Below are positions 50,401-61,599 of a DNA stretch of 64,000 nt, piece after piece. Position 1 is the first letter of the stretch. The number at the start of each line of letters is the position of its first letter. Source of the DNA: Paramecium tetraurelia. Lineage: Eukaryota; Ciliophora; Oligohymenophorea; Peniculida; Parameciidae. The notes under the pieces are model-generated. The model made no database searches. It was given only the letters and a program-made list of their open reading frames with translations, and was not told the DNA's origin. A program made the translations under genes and the position numbers. The DNA lies in NCBI RefSeq assembly GCF_000165425.1, contig NW_001799628.1, positions 186,001 through 250,000 on the forward strand, given 5' to 3'.

Positions 50401-53400
50401 ATTTGAGAATGTATTGCATAAATGATTAATTATTTTCAAGACTGATTATTAAGAACTCCAATATTTCCTATTTTTCAATTAAATAACATCTCTTATCTAG
50501 TCTATTTAGTATAGTGTGAAGACTCTAAAAGATTAAATGATGATAATGTATTCTCTTATTTAATAATTAATTCTCCTCTGTTTCTATTGTTGTTATGCTC
50601 TATTCCAAATTATAGTTCAATAATGGTTTTGACAACAAACGCAATGCACTTGTGAATATCGTACTTTGTTATGGTAAGTTCCTGTCTAAAATTTGATGAT
50701 AATTTTTGAATTTCATGTCATCATATATTTATTTGAAGTTTCTTTGTTCCATGTCTTCAAAATCAGGAGGATCTTAACAATTGCTTTAAGGGTCACTTAT
50801 TGTATTCAATAATCCCAAAATAGAATGGATAAAATTCAATTTCACTCTGTTATTAACATAACCATTAATATCTTGATGATATGTGCTGACTATCTGTTAT
50901 AAGAAATATTGTTCTTCTTGGAAAAACTAATGTAATTACTTAACTAATTGTAAATTGTTGCTAAAGGTTTCATCATAGATGGAATATAAATCAATAAGAG
51001 TGTTCCAACAATCAAGTAAATTGATCAATAATGAAGTCACATGAAATTTCAGCTTGTCAAAATTTCTGACTTGTTCATACAACTTATTTTTAATCCCAAC
51101 CATATTAATATTATTTGATAATTGCTTTTATCCAATATCTTCAAAAAAGGAGTCTGTTAAAGTAACATCTAAATTCGTCAATAAAAATTCAAGAATCAAT
51201 TAACTATTGATTTCATTCATATATTATTTGATTAGACTATGCAATTATGTTTCTTTGTATTCTTTGGTGTGATAAAACAAAAACTTCTTCAAGATCTTTT
51301 GCAATGCTAGATACATACTTGACTAATATTCAATGGTGACTTCCATCTTATCCTCCTCGAATATTTTCCACTCCTATAATTGAAATCTTAGGAAGGTTTC
51401 AAGAGTGTTTTTCACAAAAGTATGCTATGTTTATTGATAATAATGATTAGTGTTTTATTATTCAAATAATTGCAAAGGATTGTCCTACCCAAATATTGCA
51501 CTGCATAATTAAGCATAATTCAAATGAATTCTAATGACTTACTTAACCTTGAATTAATAAGATGCTTAACACTTCCTTGCTATATGGAACAGCTCAAATA
51601 ATGGATGATAAGAGAATCCTTATTATCTCTAAATTTATTATTCATTGGTAGACAATTTGTTTATTTCCTCAGCCATCTCTTTTTAAAGCATAGGATCTTC
51701 TAATATAAAATTGATAATCTATATGGCTTCTGATCCTATTGTTAATAGGTTATTGATTAGTTGAATAGCTTTCTCTTCCTCTTTATGAGTATCAATAATT
51801 AAATCTATCAATCTTGAACATTCTGATGTTACTTTAAGGATCTATCTATTGATGTTATTTGAACTGCATAATAAAGCAATTCTTTTAATGGATGTAGCTT
51901 ATTTTTTTACTTCACCCTTAATGAATTTAATTGCATGCTTAAATTTGTAAACACTCACTCCTAAATTGTCTATACCCATTGACAATGTCTTGTTTTTCAA
52001 TTTATTTTACTCATTGTAATAATCCATAGAAGCTCTATTACTTTTACCTAAGAAATCAGATGATTTATAAAGATTATTTGTCAATTTCCCTTCAGAGAAA
52101 TCCCGTATCATATTGTGTAAGCTTTGGAATTGATTGTGATCGTCTGCCAATAAATCCAGGGTCTCATTTTAATTAATCTTACGGAAGACTTTCAATTTAT
52201 TCAATCTATCAAAGATGATTTGTTCAGTTGTATCAATTTTTTTAACAAGGACATAAAACATATCCCATAAGGAAGGTAATTGTAACAGAATTGAAAATAT
52301 CTTTGATAAGAGTTCAACTTCATCATCATACTCATCTTCTTAATATTTATTCTTGTAACATCTAATCCATTGATATATACAAGTGCACGCAGAACTCCAA
52401 AAATGGCTATTTATTGAGGCATTTTCCAATACTCTAAGTACTTCTTCGAAGTATCTCAAACTAATCTCGTAATCATTTTAATTTTAGACATCTTTACCCT
52501 CCTACAAGATAATTGCAATCTAAAAGATCTTTTGAATATAATCTGGCTGTATTTACTTTATTGCTTCAACCTTGTTAATCCATAAGGGAGGAAGAGGATA
52601 TTCCTCTTCCTCAGCCTCTATTTCCTAATATAAAGGTCTGATGCATAAAGATAAAACGAAAACGAATGCTATTTTTTTGTATTCCTCCTATAGTTTTGAT
52701 GCTAAAGGACTATACTCTTAGAATACTAGATGTTCATTTTTATGGAACAATCCTAGGAATTGAGTGGTTTTCATGTTCTCTATGAGTTTCTAAACGGGTT
52801 TGACATATAATTCTTCAAATCTATCAATTTTAAAGTAGCGCTATAAAATTGTGAATATCTCAAGGATTTGTGTTTATTCTGACACGAAATGTTGTAAAGT
52901 CTAAAAGGTGTATTCTTCTGAAAAGTATTCTTGCTTTAAGTAGAAATTTAAGGCAGCAGGCACACTCAAAAATGAATTGGCCAATCCCTCAATAAGTCCT
53001 CTCTTAAACATATCATTTAAAAATTTTGAAGGTTTTCCAACATCATCGTCTTCGATTAAGTTAACAAGCATTAATTTTAATCCAGCAACCAATTATGACC
53101 TTTGTTCAGCATAATGATTAAAAAATATATGTTAGAACTTTTTAATTTCATTTTCAAAAAACTTACTTTTTTCTGGTGCTTTCTATTTTCTTTAGAATTG
53201 ATCATTCAATATCTTAACTCTTGATGCTTACAAGCTGTCTTTTAAGACGTAATAAACTTCACTTTTAATCTTGTTATCAAAACATTTGGTTCTAATTTCC
53301 TAATCAAAAGGGGTATCTGATTGAAGTTAGACCTTATTATCTGAAAATGAAAACCAATTAGATCCTTAGATCATAATCTTATATAAATTATCATCTTCTT

Positions 53401-54750
53401 TAAATAGACTCTAAATTTTAATATCATCTCTACAATTCAAAACTTCCATAATTTTATAAAAATCTCTATTTTTAGAAAGGGGTAATTATAATTTTTATTA
53501 AGGTGGGGGTTAACTTGCTGGTTACTACTGAGCTGCTGGGGGTTATTGAGATAATTGCGTAGTCTATGGAACTAATGGTTATTATTGTGTAGGTTATAAT
53601 AATGATGAAGTTTATTGTTGCGGTTATTAGACGGTTGATTACTAATTTGGTTATGTTCCAATTTAGATGATGCTTGGTGTAGTTTAAGTTGTTGTTGGTT
53701 ATTAGGTGGATGGCTGTTAGGTAGTTGGTTGTTAAGCTGGTAGTGGTTGAGCTATTGGTTAAGCAGGTGGTTATGCTGATGGTTGTGTTGGTGGTTATGC
53801 TGTTAGCTATGTGGGTTGTTATGCTGGTGGTTTTGTAGATGGTTAAGTCATCCAATTTGAGCTTGTTGTTTGCTATTATTAAGGTTGTGTCAAATTTTAT
53901 AGGCTGCTGGTTGGATTAGTAAATAAATTATTTGAAGTGCCCAATGGACTTGCCTAAGGTTGACTAGGTTAGGCTTGATTTGTGCCTAGTGTTGTTGTGC
54001 CTAAAGGATTTGAAGTGGGAGGTGCTGAGGCTGGGTTTTGGAGGTTTAAAGGAGCTGATGCCGGATTTTACGAAGCTATAAAATTATTGTTATTTAAAGA
54101 TGGCTAAGCATTATTTGGTTATAATCCAAACAATCCTCCACTTGTTGCACCTTATCCAATACTCTGAGTAGTCCCTGCTCCTAATCCAGTTGAAGTGACA
54201 TTATTAAATGCGCCTAAACCTGTGGGGTTAGTTGCTATTGGCTAGGCTGTATTTGGTTGAGTGGGTTAAGCCAATGGATTAGGATTTAGACTTGGAAACA
54301 AACCCGTAGAATTGTTATTTGCTTATGGTGGTTGACCACCCAATGGTTATTATGAAAGAGAATCTAAACCACTCAATCCTGTTTAATTTGGTTAAGGAGC
54401 TGCACCTCCAAATAGTGGTTGTTACTATTAAGGAGGTTAGGCTCCTGCTTATGTTGCTGAGAAAATATTGTTATTATTTGGAGCATTGTTTCCAAACAAA
54501 TTTCCACTCGGCTATGCACTCCCAAATATATTGAGGGATGATGGTTGAGCTCCTGATGCTGCTTACTAAGCTCCACCCATATTACTCTATTAATTAAAGA
54601 TAGCCCCTTAATTCTACGTCTATCCATTTGAATTAAAAATGGCTGCTGATGTGCTTGATGTTTAGCCAAACAGATTGCTCTATGGATTCCCAAAAATTCC
54701 TGCTTAACTGAAAAATAAACTAAAATCACTTACTTATTTTAAGAGTTCAT
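47454..54750 (-). CDS. Giant FG-repeat plus alpha-solenoid nucleoporin (~2,414 aa)
   Basis: One frame links two halves. Residues ~1-430 are an FG-nucleoporin region poor in charge and rich in Gln, Asn, Pro, Ser and Thr: GIFGNP, SNLFGQ, LNIFGSA, GNLFGNN, QPLFGGA, GGLFGLQ, plus AAIFN and GAIFN. Without a stop it runs through SKNRDFYKIMEVLNCRDDIK into ~1,980 residues of continuous alpha-helical solenoid ending EKNAEYKKI. Introns: 54708-54733 (26 nt) and 47806-47832 (27 nt). The coding length is two bases over a multiple of three; a frame break lies near 47660-47685. From memory, Tetrahymena Nup308 has a similar FG-then-helical layout; Nup205/188-type scaffolds are the alternative for the solenoid alone. 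It should sit in the nuclear pore. Confidence 0.78.
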
Positions 54751-55752
54751 TTTTAATTATTTAAATTTATGAATATAAACAAAAAAGGGAAACACTTCAT
54801 ATTTTTTTTATTGCACAAAAAGTCAACAAAAACTCATATTCTCAATAAAATGTATTCTAGAGTTTTACACCTAAATTTTGAATCACAGTTAAACAATCCT
54901 TGACCTTCAGGCATTTCCCTAAAGAATTATTTCACTAGCCATTATATCTCGACTTATACCTATATCATTTGTATTATTAAATCTCTAAGACTCTATAATC
55001 TATCTACATTATGATGATTTAAGAGATTTCAGGTTGATATATCTCAATTCAGATCATTTTCATGAAGACAGATTTGTATCTGAATGATCATTGCCAATTT
55101 TCAAATCAAGCTTTTAAAAATGTATCAAGAAATTACTGTAAATAATCCTTTGATCTTAATTAACATAAACTATAAATTATTAATAATTTAATCTGAGCAG
55201 ATCAGCAGCTTAATTATAGGATTATCTTTTCATACTTATTGCTTTGTTAATTAATAGAAGATTAGGCTAAACTGTTAACTAATTTAATATTGCATTTCAT
55301 CAATATTTTATTAAATTCAATCTCTCTAATCTATAGGTCCATCAAATTTCTAATATCATGAAATATGAAAATATTTCGAAAATAAAAAGAAAATTTCTAC
55401 TATTTCTCTTCCTACTTTTCAGCAATCTCACTTATATTTTCTACTAAGTGTTAAAAACCTGCATTCTTATGGTTTAATGGTTATCAATTGGCTAATAAAG
55501 ATAATTCTCATTAAAATTTGAACTTTAAAATCAATATTAAAATATTTGAATATTTTAATTTTCTTATTAACTTAAAGTAAAAAGATTTTCATTTATTAAT
55601 AATGAATTCTTAATATTTAATTAATAAATTAAATTAATTAAACAGATTTAATTATTTATATTAAACTCTACTCTTTAAAATTCGTTAATAAAGAGGTTTT
55701 AAATTTTTTTTATTATGAAAAAATTAAATTTTTAAACAAGATAAACAATTTT
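54751..55752. other. Longest intergenic stretch, nothing recognised
   Basis: About 1 kb of A/T-rich DNA between the 5' end of the giant nucleoporin gene and the 3' end of the ankyrin kinase. Short open frames occur on both strands (for example near 54945-55100) but lack starts, splices or motifs. Confidence 0.5.
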
Positions 55753-57978
55753 TCAAAAGTCTGTATGAACATAGGACCATCCATGAATATGAGAGGATAG
55801 GTTCTGATGTTCATTTTAAAAAAGATTCTAACCAATTTATGTATCAATTTTTATTTTTCTGGTTGGCTTAGGAAGTTCTAATTCTTTGTTTTTGACTTTT
55901 TCCCAATCAACATCTTGAAAGTATGGATGTTGCTTGATTTCCAAAGAATCACCAACTCCTGATCCCAATCTTTTGATAGGATTTCTTTTGAGAAGCTATT
56001 TAGTGAAATAATATTTACTAGTTTTATTAAATTTCTACCTTCAAAAGAAATGAACGAAGGAATTTTAAGTGTAGCATTCTCAATATTGTCAAAGAGCTGA
56101 TCCTTTTCATTATCATAATAAGGAGGCACTCCAACTAACAATTCATACATGACTACTCCAAGTAAATACCAATCTACAGCTTTTCCATGGCCTTTTCGTT
56201 TAAGCATTTCAGGGGCTAAGTAAGCAACAGATCCACAAAATGATCTAGCTCCTTGACTAGCATGAAATATGCCCTCCTTTGAAAGTCCAAAATCAGTAAG
56301 AATAGCATGCCCATCAGCATCAATAACTATGTTTTCTGGTTTAAGATCTCTATAAATAATATCTCTTTAGTGCAAATCTTCCAAAGCAAGGATTATTTCG
56401 CAGATGTAATTTTTGACTTATTCTTCTGGAAGTCTTTATTCTTCTTCCAAGAGTTATCCCAAGTCTCCACCTGGACAATAATCTAGCATCATAATCAATT
56501 TATCTGTAGTTTGAAAGGCGTATCTTAACTTTACTATAAAGGGATGCGAAGTCATCGATAAGACATTTCTTTCTGTTTAAGCATAGGGAAATAAATTTTG
56601 TTCTATATTAGGTTTATTACATAGATTTACTTAATACCATGATCTTGTCCAACACCTTCATTGCATATAATTAATTTTATCTCTTGACTAGATAGACTTG
56701 ACCGAAACTACCTTTTCCAATTAAACCCAAGATTTAAAACTACGATAGAGATACATCATCTTCTTTAATGTTTTTACAAGATTCAGAGTAAATGGTTGAG
56801 AAGGTTTGTTGTTTTTTCTGCAATTAATTTTTAAATTATTCAAGCTATTGTAAGGTTGTTTATAATTATTTTATTTTTGGATATGAATCCTAAATCATCT
56901 CTAGATTGTTTGAAGACTTGCATTTTTAAATTAAATTTTTTATCGATTTAATATTTTTTCTTTAAAACATTTTTAATATTGTTTCGGTTTAAGTAGTTTA
57001 AATTATAACTTCTTTCATTCGTTTTTCTAAACGTATTTTTATATTTTTACAATTTGTCTATTCCAAATAGTCTGCAAATATCTGGGCGATCTCTGAATCC
57101 TCAATATAATAATCTGGATATTATGACTCCTGATTTTACAACAGGATAAGATGCGATTTTTGAAGTAAAAATTGGACAATCTATTTAAAATTAAACTTGC
57201 ATGCATAATGGAGAGATGAGTTGCCATAAATATCTTGATGGTTGATGTTGGCTCCCAAATTGATTAATATTTATAAGGTTTCAAATTTCCCACTAAGTTA
57301 ATATATATAAATTAAGTACTAATAAGCACTCAATAGTAAGGGTGTCATTTTATCTTCATTCTATGTATCTATTTGTATATCTTTGTACAGGAGAGCTTGT
57401 ACAAGATGGGTATTTCCATTTCTGGCAGCGTAATGAAGAGCTGTGTTGCCATTTTAATCTCGCGAAGAAACCGAAGCACGAAGGTTCGAATTTACCTTTG
57501 CTTTAGGTGAAAGATTTACTAAATTCAATATGATATAATTACACAGGTTGTGAACCAATGGAGGTTCAAGAAATTAGAGACAAGCTCCTGCTCTATTACA
57601 TGAGCTTTCCTTCAAAAATTGTTCGTTCAATTATGTCCTTAGTTTTTCTATTCCCTCTTGTTTTGGACTTTTTTATTCAATAGTCAGATGATAGTTCTTG
57701 ATTTCGCATTGTTTAAACTCTTCTTCCAAAGATTGCAGTTTAGTCAACTTGGTCATTTTTGAAGTGAAAGGAAGATTCAAATTTTGATAGGATTTGGCGG
57801 ATCTATTTGAAAATAGTTTTGGTTAGAACTATTTGCAAGTCAAATGTATCTTTGGGATAAGTATTTTCATTTTTTTTTAAGGAGTAAGAAATTTATTGGA
57901 TTTGGGACTTCTGTGTTCGTGGATTTATCTCTATTTTGTTTGATATTCAGAAAGAGTCAATTTGCGATGACTGTTCAT
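55753..57978 (-). CDS. Ankyrin-repeat AGC-family protein kinase
   Basis: A single 715-aa frame. N-terminal ~190 residues: basic, Gln/Lys-rich. Residues ~195-300: ankyrin repeats ([54 protein letters not shown]). A coiled-coil linker (IQDSYPKIKQLQTTLQQLEQ) follows. Then an AGC kinase domain: [98 protein letters not shown]. Introns 57293-57319 (27 nt), 56603-56630 (28 nt) and 55996-56018 (23 nt) leave 716 codons. Kinase class is nearest S6K/SGK/AKT-like. The region between the ankyrins and the kinase has no TGA in frame, so this is one gene. ATG 56898 could start a kinase-only form. Confidence 0.85.
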
Positions 57979-58337
57979 AGTTTCTAGAAGTTAATAAACT
58001 TAATTAAAATATATGTGTATGTAATTTTATGGTGGTTTTGGATGTAATAAATTTAATCAGAAACTATAGATTCATATTTAAATTCTTATTAAACAAATAA
58101 GTTGATATTATTTTTGAATTGCATTAATATTGTTATTTTTCATATTTTCATATTTAAACAACATCCATATTCTTCTATATTCTTCTATTTTCTTATATAT
58201 AAAAGATATCTAGCCATCCCCATTAAAAACATTAACTAATTACTAATTCCTATTATTATGTTGTTAATAAATATATATATATAAATGAGTTCAAATATTT
58301 TTTAGGTCATTCCTGATAAATTAAATTATTTTATTTA
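57979..58337. promoter_or_regulatory. Divergent promoter region
   Basis: 359 bp between the start codons of the ankyrin kinase (minus) and the RING/B-box gene (plus). It contains a near-triplicated word (ATTCTTCTAT/ATTCTTCTAT/TTTCTTATAT around 58170-58200) and a TATATATATATA run at 58272-58283. No factor site can be named. Confidence 0.4.
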
Positions 58338-59236
58338 ATGAAAGTGGTTCAAAATCCAACACAATATTTCTTTGAATAATCAAATAATCCACCTACCGAA
58401 TATTTACCAAAAATCAATGAATTTGTCAGCAAATTGCTTAATCAAAAATAATGCATTTTATGCAAAAATGATTACAATATGAAAGATAGACTGCCCAGAA
58501 TACTGATTCATTGTGGACACACTATTTGCACAGCCTGTCTCACCAATTTTTATAGGTAATAATCGTTTCTTATAATGTATTTAGAAACAGAAGAGTAAGA
58601 TGTCCTCTATGTTTAAAATTAATTAAGCATCTTGATTCAGTTGATAGATTGCCAGTATAATAATAATATTAAATGATAGATTAATCACACTATTTTCACC
58701 AGAATGGCAGATGATATAAATAATAAAAGCAAATAACATGGAGGCACAGAAGTCATAGATCCACAGCAATATTTGTTCACACAATTCCAATAATCAGCAT
58801 TGTAATCACAAAAGGCACGTCAATAATAATAAAATGCATATCCTTAAGTGGATCCAGATTCAGGATTGGAGTTTTGTGAGTTTCATAATGACAGAGTGAA
58901 ACATTTCTTTTGTATGAAACATAAAGTGACATGTTGCAGAGTGTGTTCAGAGATGATTCATTAAAAGAAAGTATATAAGGTGTGTTAAATTCAATAGGAT
59001 TGCATTGTGGTGGATTTATATGAAATTGAAGATGTGCCACAATTTTTGAAAGAAGCCTACAAATTGAATGAAGATAATGCCTAATAGCAGAATCAAAGAA
59101 GAGAAGACATGGGTTTCATTTAAGATGGTGAAGGAAGTATAATTTTATTGTTATAAATTTAGATGATGGTGACAATTAGTTTAATGATGATGATTTAGAA
59201 GATGAATTTGAGGGAAACAGCGTTCAGAGCATATGA
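58338..59236 (+). CDS. RING and B-box zinc-finger protein (TRIM-like)
   Basis: A 263-aa protein. RING finger at ~37-92 (CILCKNDYNMKDRLPRILIH, CGHTICTACL, RVRCPLCLK), with the last Cys pair after intron 1. A Gln-rich linker is followed by a B-box-like finger at ~160-195 (CEFHNDRVKHFFCMKHKVTC, CRVCSEMIH), then a helical segment and a very acidic tail (DDDLEDEFEGNSVQ). Introns 58556-58584, 58655-58679, 58971-58997 and 59137-59162 leave 264 codons. The likely role is E3 ubiquitin ligase. It lacks the long coiled coil of animal TRIM proteins. Confidence 0.88.
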
Positions 59237-59678
59237 ATATTTTAAATATTAATATTCATTTACATCTATAGTTTTGAAATTATTCTACTCTCCTTCCTTT
59301 GTTTTGATTCCTCAATTATATCATAGAATAAATAGATTATATGAATAATCCTTATTTTTAATAATGGATACTAGAAGAATAAAATTATGATCCCTTAGTT
59401 AAAAGGTGTTTATTGAAGGAACTCTATTAATTGAATCTCTTTTTTATATGTTTTAATCATTTTTTGATACAGCATTCATTGATGGTTACACAATATGTTG
59501 TATTGTTAAAGTGGATTATAACACATAATAAGCTGATTTGTTTTATTTATGAAATAAAATTACCTTATTTTGGGATCTTAACAATCCTTTTTGACAGTTT
59601 GTTTCATAAAGTAGTTTTAGAATTGGAGATCATTTAGAGTGTTATTGATTCATTTTATCAAATTTTATTATTATTTTA
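59237..59678. other. Intergenic, nothing recognised
   Basis: A/T-rich promoter region of the eIF4E gene. A long plus-strand frame from 59431 is hydrophobic and runs out of frame into eIF4E, so it is not called. Confidence 0.5.
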
Positions 59679-60377
59679 ATGGCTCATAAACTATCATAAA
59701 ATTGGGTATTTTGGTATGCTCCTAGAGGCAGAAAAGCTATTGCAGGTTCAGATCATTATGATGTAAATTTGAAAGAAATTGGGGAATTCAATACAGTCGA
59801 AGAGTTTTACACATATTATTGTTTTTTAGGCAGACCTAGCGAAGTAAGTTTTTAAACCTAAGAATAGATTGAAATTGACAACAAAATAATGTTGTTTAGG
59901 AAGGATCACAGACCAATGTGGGAAGAGTGTTTGGAAGGAGGCACATGGATTATTCATTTTAAAAAAAGAGAGAATGAATTATTGAATAAGAAATGGGAAG
60001 CCTTATTGTTAGGTATTAATTGTTAAGTCATGGTAAGCATGCATTGGCGAGGAATTCGATGATGACAATGTAATTGGTGTAGTTTTGTCCATCAGAGAGA
60101 GAAGAAATTTGTTGGAAATATGGTTGAAAGACAGAAAAGAGAGTGAAAAGTTGAGGATTGGAGAGAAATTAAGAGTGGCTTTGGAAATGGATCCAAACAA
60201 TCTTACATTCTTCTTCAAAGAACACAGCAAGAGCTTGAATGTATAATTGAAATTATGAATTAGGATAAATCAACTATGAAAGGAGCTGAATCATACACTT
60301 TTGTAAAAACTCCACTTGAAACTCCATAGACTGAACCAAAAGGACAACACCCAGATCTTGATCAGTTTAAATTATGA
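59679..60377 (+). CDS. eIF4E-family cap-binding protein
   Basis: A 208-aa translation-initiation factor or 4EHP-like relative. Signature pattern in order: NWVFWYAPRG, EFNTVEEFYTYYCFLGRP, LFRKDHRPMWEE, EGGTWIIHFKK (cap-binding Trp), NKKWEALLL, GVVLSIRERRNLLEIWLKD. The first cap-stacking Trp position is shifted: the usual 'P.WE' Trp is present in RPMWEE. Introns 59844-59867 (24 nt), 60013-60037 (25 nt) and 60241-60263 (23 nt) leave 209 codons. The C-terminal ~30 residues are a family-atypical Thr/Pro-rich tail. Ciliates have several eIF4E paralogues; which one this is cannot be said. Confidence 0.87.
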
Positions 60378-60588
60378 TTAATTATTTGCACAAATATATT
60401 GGTTACAAATTTATTAATAAATAAACTTCAGCAACTATTATACTCACAAATGCCCATGTTCCCAAGATTTAAGTACGTAATGTATTTTATTATATAAAAA
60501 TTTATCAAAAATATTTAACCCATTTTTATTCAGATGTGAGCTATAAATATTTAAGAATTAAATTCCAACTCTATTCTAATTTTATATC

Positions 60589-61097
60589 ATGCAAATTCAC
60601 TCTGAGTACACTTTCAACTTTGATTGGGAAACTGTAGTTAAAGGATTCTGGAGAAAATACCCTTGCAAAGAATTCGATTTCATCAAGTTTAACTAAGTTG
60701 TAGATATGATCCTCGATGACAATAATAAAATGCAAATTAAAAGAATAGTAAGAACAAACCCAATAATTAGGTCTATGCACGTAAATTCACTGTTTGGTGT
60801 TTGACATTGGAGTAGATCACAGTTGATCTTGAAAATAGGAGCATGGAAATGTAAACGAAATTGCTTAAATCATGCAAACTCTATCCTAATCTAGCAGGCG
60901 ATGAATCAATTATCTATAAGGCAATAGACGATTAAAAAACTCATTATTCTGTATCCTATTCTGATTTAATTTAGAAACTATTGTCAAATTTCCAATAAAC
61001 TTTCATAACAAAATTAATATCCCAATTCAACTCTTCTTTTAGAAAGGGCATAGAAGTAGTAGAAGCCAGATGTAGAGAATTATAAAATAATCAATGA
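60589..61097 (+). CDS. PRELI/MSF1-domain protein (mitochondrial lipid transfer)
   Basis: A 161-aa protein consisting only of the PRELI/MSF1 domain. It starts MQIHSEYTFNFDWETVVKGF WRKYP, matching the family opening 'W..V..AFW.KYPNP'. The strand order continues QVVDMILDDNNKMQIKRIV, YARKFTVWCL, SMEMQTKLL, and ends with the helix FITKLISQFNSSFRKGIEVV. One intron, 60748-60770 (23 nt). These proteins carry phosphatidic acid or phosphatidylserine across the mitochondrial intermembrane space with a small TRIAP1/Mdm35-type partner. The lipid is not predictable. Confidence 0.78.
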
Positions 61098-61136
61098 TTA
61101 TAATTAATATATGCCCTAATTATTTTTAATATAATT

Positions 61137-61379
61137 ATGATGAAATAAAAGAATCATTAGGAATAATCCATAAACACAAAGAAGCTCAATAGAATAATAT
61201 ATAAACAATATATCGCGCAGATAACTACAGAAATTTTGTTTGCTTGCATAAAACCTATATTTAATAACTTTTAAGAGGAATTAACTAATAAGTAGATCCT
61301 AAAAAAAGAATAATACTTAAATATGAAATGTTCTTTTTAAATAAAAATTATGAAAAAGTTATTTTAAACTTTAAATTGA
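61137..61379 (+). CDS. Possible small basic protein, 80 aa
   Basis: ATG ATG at 61137 opens 81 codons to TGA 61377 without an intron. The product is Lys/Gln/Ile-rich and helical (MMKQKNHQEQSINTKKLNRI). A competing frame over the same DNA is also open for ~100 codons but has no ATG. No family. Low confidence. Confidence 0.3.
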
Positions 61380-61599
61380 GCAGAAGGCTTTTTTATTTAT
61401 GAATTTTAGAGTTAAAAATAAAAGGGAACTAGTCATAAAAAGGGAAATTTATAGTATTTTTATTATATTTGAGATGCTGATAAAATTTAGTTAAATATAT
61501 TTTGGATGTGTTTATAAAATGCAAATTGAGTATTTTTGAAATATTATATTTGAATTGTTGATTTACTCAGCAGATAATCTATAAAATTAAATTATATTT

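Noticed and set aside
53472-53855. 127-codon Thr/Ile-rich minus-strand ORF
   Set aside because: It is another frame of the FG-nucleoporin Gln/Pro/Thr-rich region; the chosen frame continues into the solenoid and carries the FG motifs.
57475-57500. GGTTCGAAT-like word suggesting a tRNA T-arm
   Set aside because: No acceptor or anticodon stems around it, and it lies inside the ankyrin-kinase coding sequence.
56896-57978. Ankyrin protein as a gene separate from the kinase
   Set aside because: The frame runs through without TGA and the linker is coiled-coil-like, so one gene is the simpler reading; two transcripts remain possible.
59431-59774. Hydrophobic plus-strand ORF upstream of eIF4E
   Set aside because: No motif, strong A/T bias, and it runs out of frame into the eIF4E coding sequence.
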